Part shown: piece after piece, positions 5,339 to 6,241 of the stretch
Numbering within the stretch: position 1 is the first letter of the stretch
How the letters are laid out: the number at the start of each line of letters is the position of its first letter
The notes under the pieces: generated by a model
Told to the model about the DNA's origin: nothing
Database searches by the model: none
The model's input: only the letters and a program-made list of their open reading frames with translations
Position numbers and translations under genes: made by a program
NCBI GenBank assembly: GCA_905479595.1
Contig: CAJQND010000360.1
Coordinates: forward strand, 1-6,241
Source: an uncultured Hyphomicrobiales bacterium
GTDB taxonomy: Bacteria > Pseudomonadota > Alphaproteobacteria > Rhizobiales > CAJQND01
Length of the DNA: 6,241 nucleotides
Reading direction: 5' to 3'

Positions 5339-6097
5339 ATGGGATCTCCAGAAAAATTTGCACTCATAACAGGTGCGGGCTCCGGCATTGGCCGGGCATC
5401 TGCGCTGGCTTTTCTTGAGGCTGGTTATCGCGTGGCGCTCACCGGGCGGCGGTTAAGTGCCCTGGAGGATACAATTGCGGAAGCCGGAACTGCTGGCACG
5501 AACGCGCTCGCTGTTGCGTGTGATGTCTCCGACCCGGGCTCTGTCGATGATCTGTTCGCTGCCATAAAGCAGAATTTCGGGCGTCTCGACATTGTATTCA
5601 ACAATGCCGGCACAAATGTACGCGGGCGGACTATCGATGAAATTGCGCCGGAAGAATGGAGCCAGGTCATTGATGTAAATCTTACCGGCTCATTTTTATG
5701 CGCGCGCGGTGCATTTGCGATGATGCGCCATCAGGATCCGCAAGGCGGAAGGATTATCAATAATGGCTCCGTCTCGGCCCACGCCCCGCGCCCTGGTTCG
5801 GCACCTTATACGTCGTCAAAACACGCAATAACCGGGCTGACCAAAACCATATCGCTCGATGGACGGCCATTTAACATAGCTTGCGGCCAGATCGATATTG
5901 GAAACGCGCTCACCGATATGGCAGCACCAATGGTTACCGGAGTGCCGCAGGCCGACGGTTCTATTGCCCCTGAAGCGGTTATGGATGTCCGCCATGTTGC
6001 CGAAACCCTGCTCTACATGGCCAGCTTGCCGCTCGACGCCAATGTCCAGTTCGTAACCGTCATGGCAACAAAAATGCCGTTTGTCGGAAGGGGGTGA
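5339..6097 (+). CDS. Short-chain dehydrogenase/reductase (classical SDR, NADP-type)
   Basis: A 252-residue NAD(P)-dependent oxidoreductase of the classical SDR family, cytoplasmic. The Rossmann motif is TGAGSGIG (11-18); GRR at 36-38 after the second strand suggests NADP(H) preference. CDVSD (61-65), NNAG (88-91) and N114 follow. The catalytic S144, Y157 and K161 are all present in GSVSAHAPRPGSAPYTSSK. A segment reading SLDGRPFNIACGQIDIGNA (172-190) and a C-terminus ending MATKMPFVGRG mark a distinct subfamily rather than a fatty-acid FabG. The ATG at 5339 follows AAGG by 7 nt; an in-frame GTG at 5303 would add 12 residues and is less likely. It lies 54 bp after the MttB-like gene and 5 bp before moaB, so the three are probably co-transcribed. 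Its substrate is unknown; a role in processing the demethylated product is only a contextual guess. Confidence 0.9.
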   Translation: MGSPEKFALITGAGSGIGRASALAFLEAGYRVALTGRRLSALEDTIAEAGTAGTNALAVACDVSDPGSVDDLFAAIKQNFGRLDIVFNNAGTNVRGRTIDEIAPEEWSQVIDVNLTGSFLCARGAFAMMRHQDPQGGRIINNGSVSAHAPRPGSAPYTSSKHAITGLTKTISLDGRPFNIACGQIDIGNALTDMAAPMVTGVPQADGSIAPEAVMDVRHVAETLLYMASLPLDANVQFVTVMATKMPFVGRG

Positions 6098-6102
6098 TAG
6101 CG

Positions 6103-6241
6103 ATGCCGGGACTTGACGAAAAACGCAGCTTTATACCATTGAACATTGCCGTGCTCACGGTGTCAGATACCCGCGTATTGGACGATGACAAATCCGGCCA
6201 AATTCTGGTGGACCGCCTTGTGGCGAGTGGTCATGTGCTTG
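6103..6241 (+). CDS. moaB: Molybdenum cofactor biosynthesis protein B (MoaB), N-terminal fragment
   Basis: The first 46 residues of a MoaB/MogA-family protein, which adenylylates molybdopterin (or serves a related step) in molybdenum cofactor synthesis. The visible N-terminus, FIPLNIAVLTVSDTR at residues 10-24 followed by DDDKSGQILVDRLVASGH, matches the MoaB fold start: first beta strand, then the D-SG-L helix. The frame runs off the right edge; a full protein would be about 170-190 residues. A GGAAGGGGG purine stretch (6086-6094) ends 8 nt before the ATG, and only 5 bp separate it from the dehydrogenase stop, which indicates translational coupling. No direct link to the methyl-transfer pathway is evident from the sequence. 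Confidence 0.88.
   Translation, partial: MPGLDEKRSFIPLNIAVLTVSDTRVLDDDKSGQILVDRLVASGHVL

Noticed and set aside
1..6241. CRISPR array, tRNA or rRNA genes, insertion sequences or attachment sites
   Set aside because: No regularly spaced repeats, cloverleaf sequence, transposase-like protein or terminal inverted repeats were seen; coding sequence and short intergenic gaps account for the window.

Overview
The window looks like part of an alphaproteobacterial chromosome, probably from an aerobic marine or soil lineage (Rhodobacterales- or Hyphomicrobiales-like). This rests on protein character, moderate GC, and a gene neighbourhood I recall from alphaproteobacteria: metF, a small 'virulence factor' family gene, a pterin-binding methyltransferase and a ferredoxin/ASKHA gene beside an MttB-family gene. 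I could not check the taxonomy with a search.

The window is two divergent transcription units around a 233-bp control region (3483-3715). Leftward (minus strand) run metF (3482-2574), a 99-residue 'virulence factor' family protein (2434-2135), a methyltetrahydrofolate:corrinoid methyltransferase-like protein (2113-1211), and the first 396 residues of a reductive activator of corrinoid proteins (from 1189, running off the left edge). The last three genes are separated by only 21 bp each. Rightward (plus strand) run a pyrrolysine-free trimethylamine-methyltransferase (MttB) superfamily protein (3716-5284), a short-chain dehydrogenase (5339-6097), and the start of moaB (from 6103, running off the right edge).

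Together the genes describe a corrinoid-dependent methyl-transfer and oxidation pathway. The MttB-like protein would demethylate a methylated amine, possibly a quaternary amine such as a betaine, onto a Co(I) corrinoid protein. The pterin-binding protein would move the methyl group to tetrahydrofolate. MetF, working in the oxidative direction, would convert 5-methyl-THF to 5,10-methylene-THF. The ASKHA/2Fe-2S protein would rescue corrinoid accidentally oxidised to Co(II). The corrinoid protein itself is not visible and most likely lies past the left edge. The true substrate cannot be read from the sequence.

The control region holds a near-perfect 20-bp AT-rich palindrome over the predicted metF -10 box, which suggests an ArsR/SahR-like operator. 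On the MttB side it holds overlapping inverted repeats. Other points of interest are Arg/Gly-rich tails on both methyltransferases, the cysteine-free small protein between metF and the methyltransferase, and a nested dyad between the MttB-like gene and the dehydrogenase gene that could mask a ribosome-binding site.
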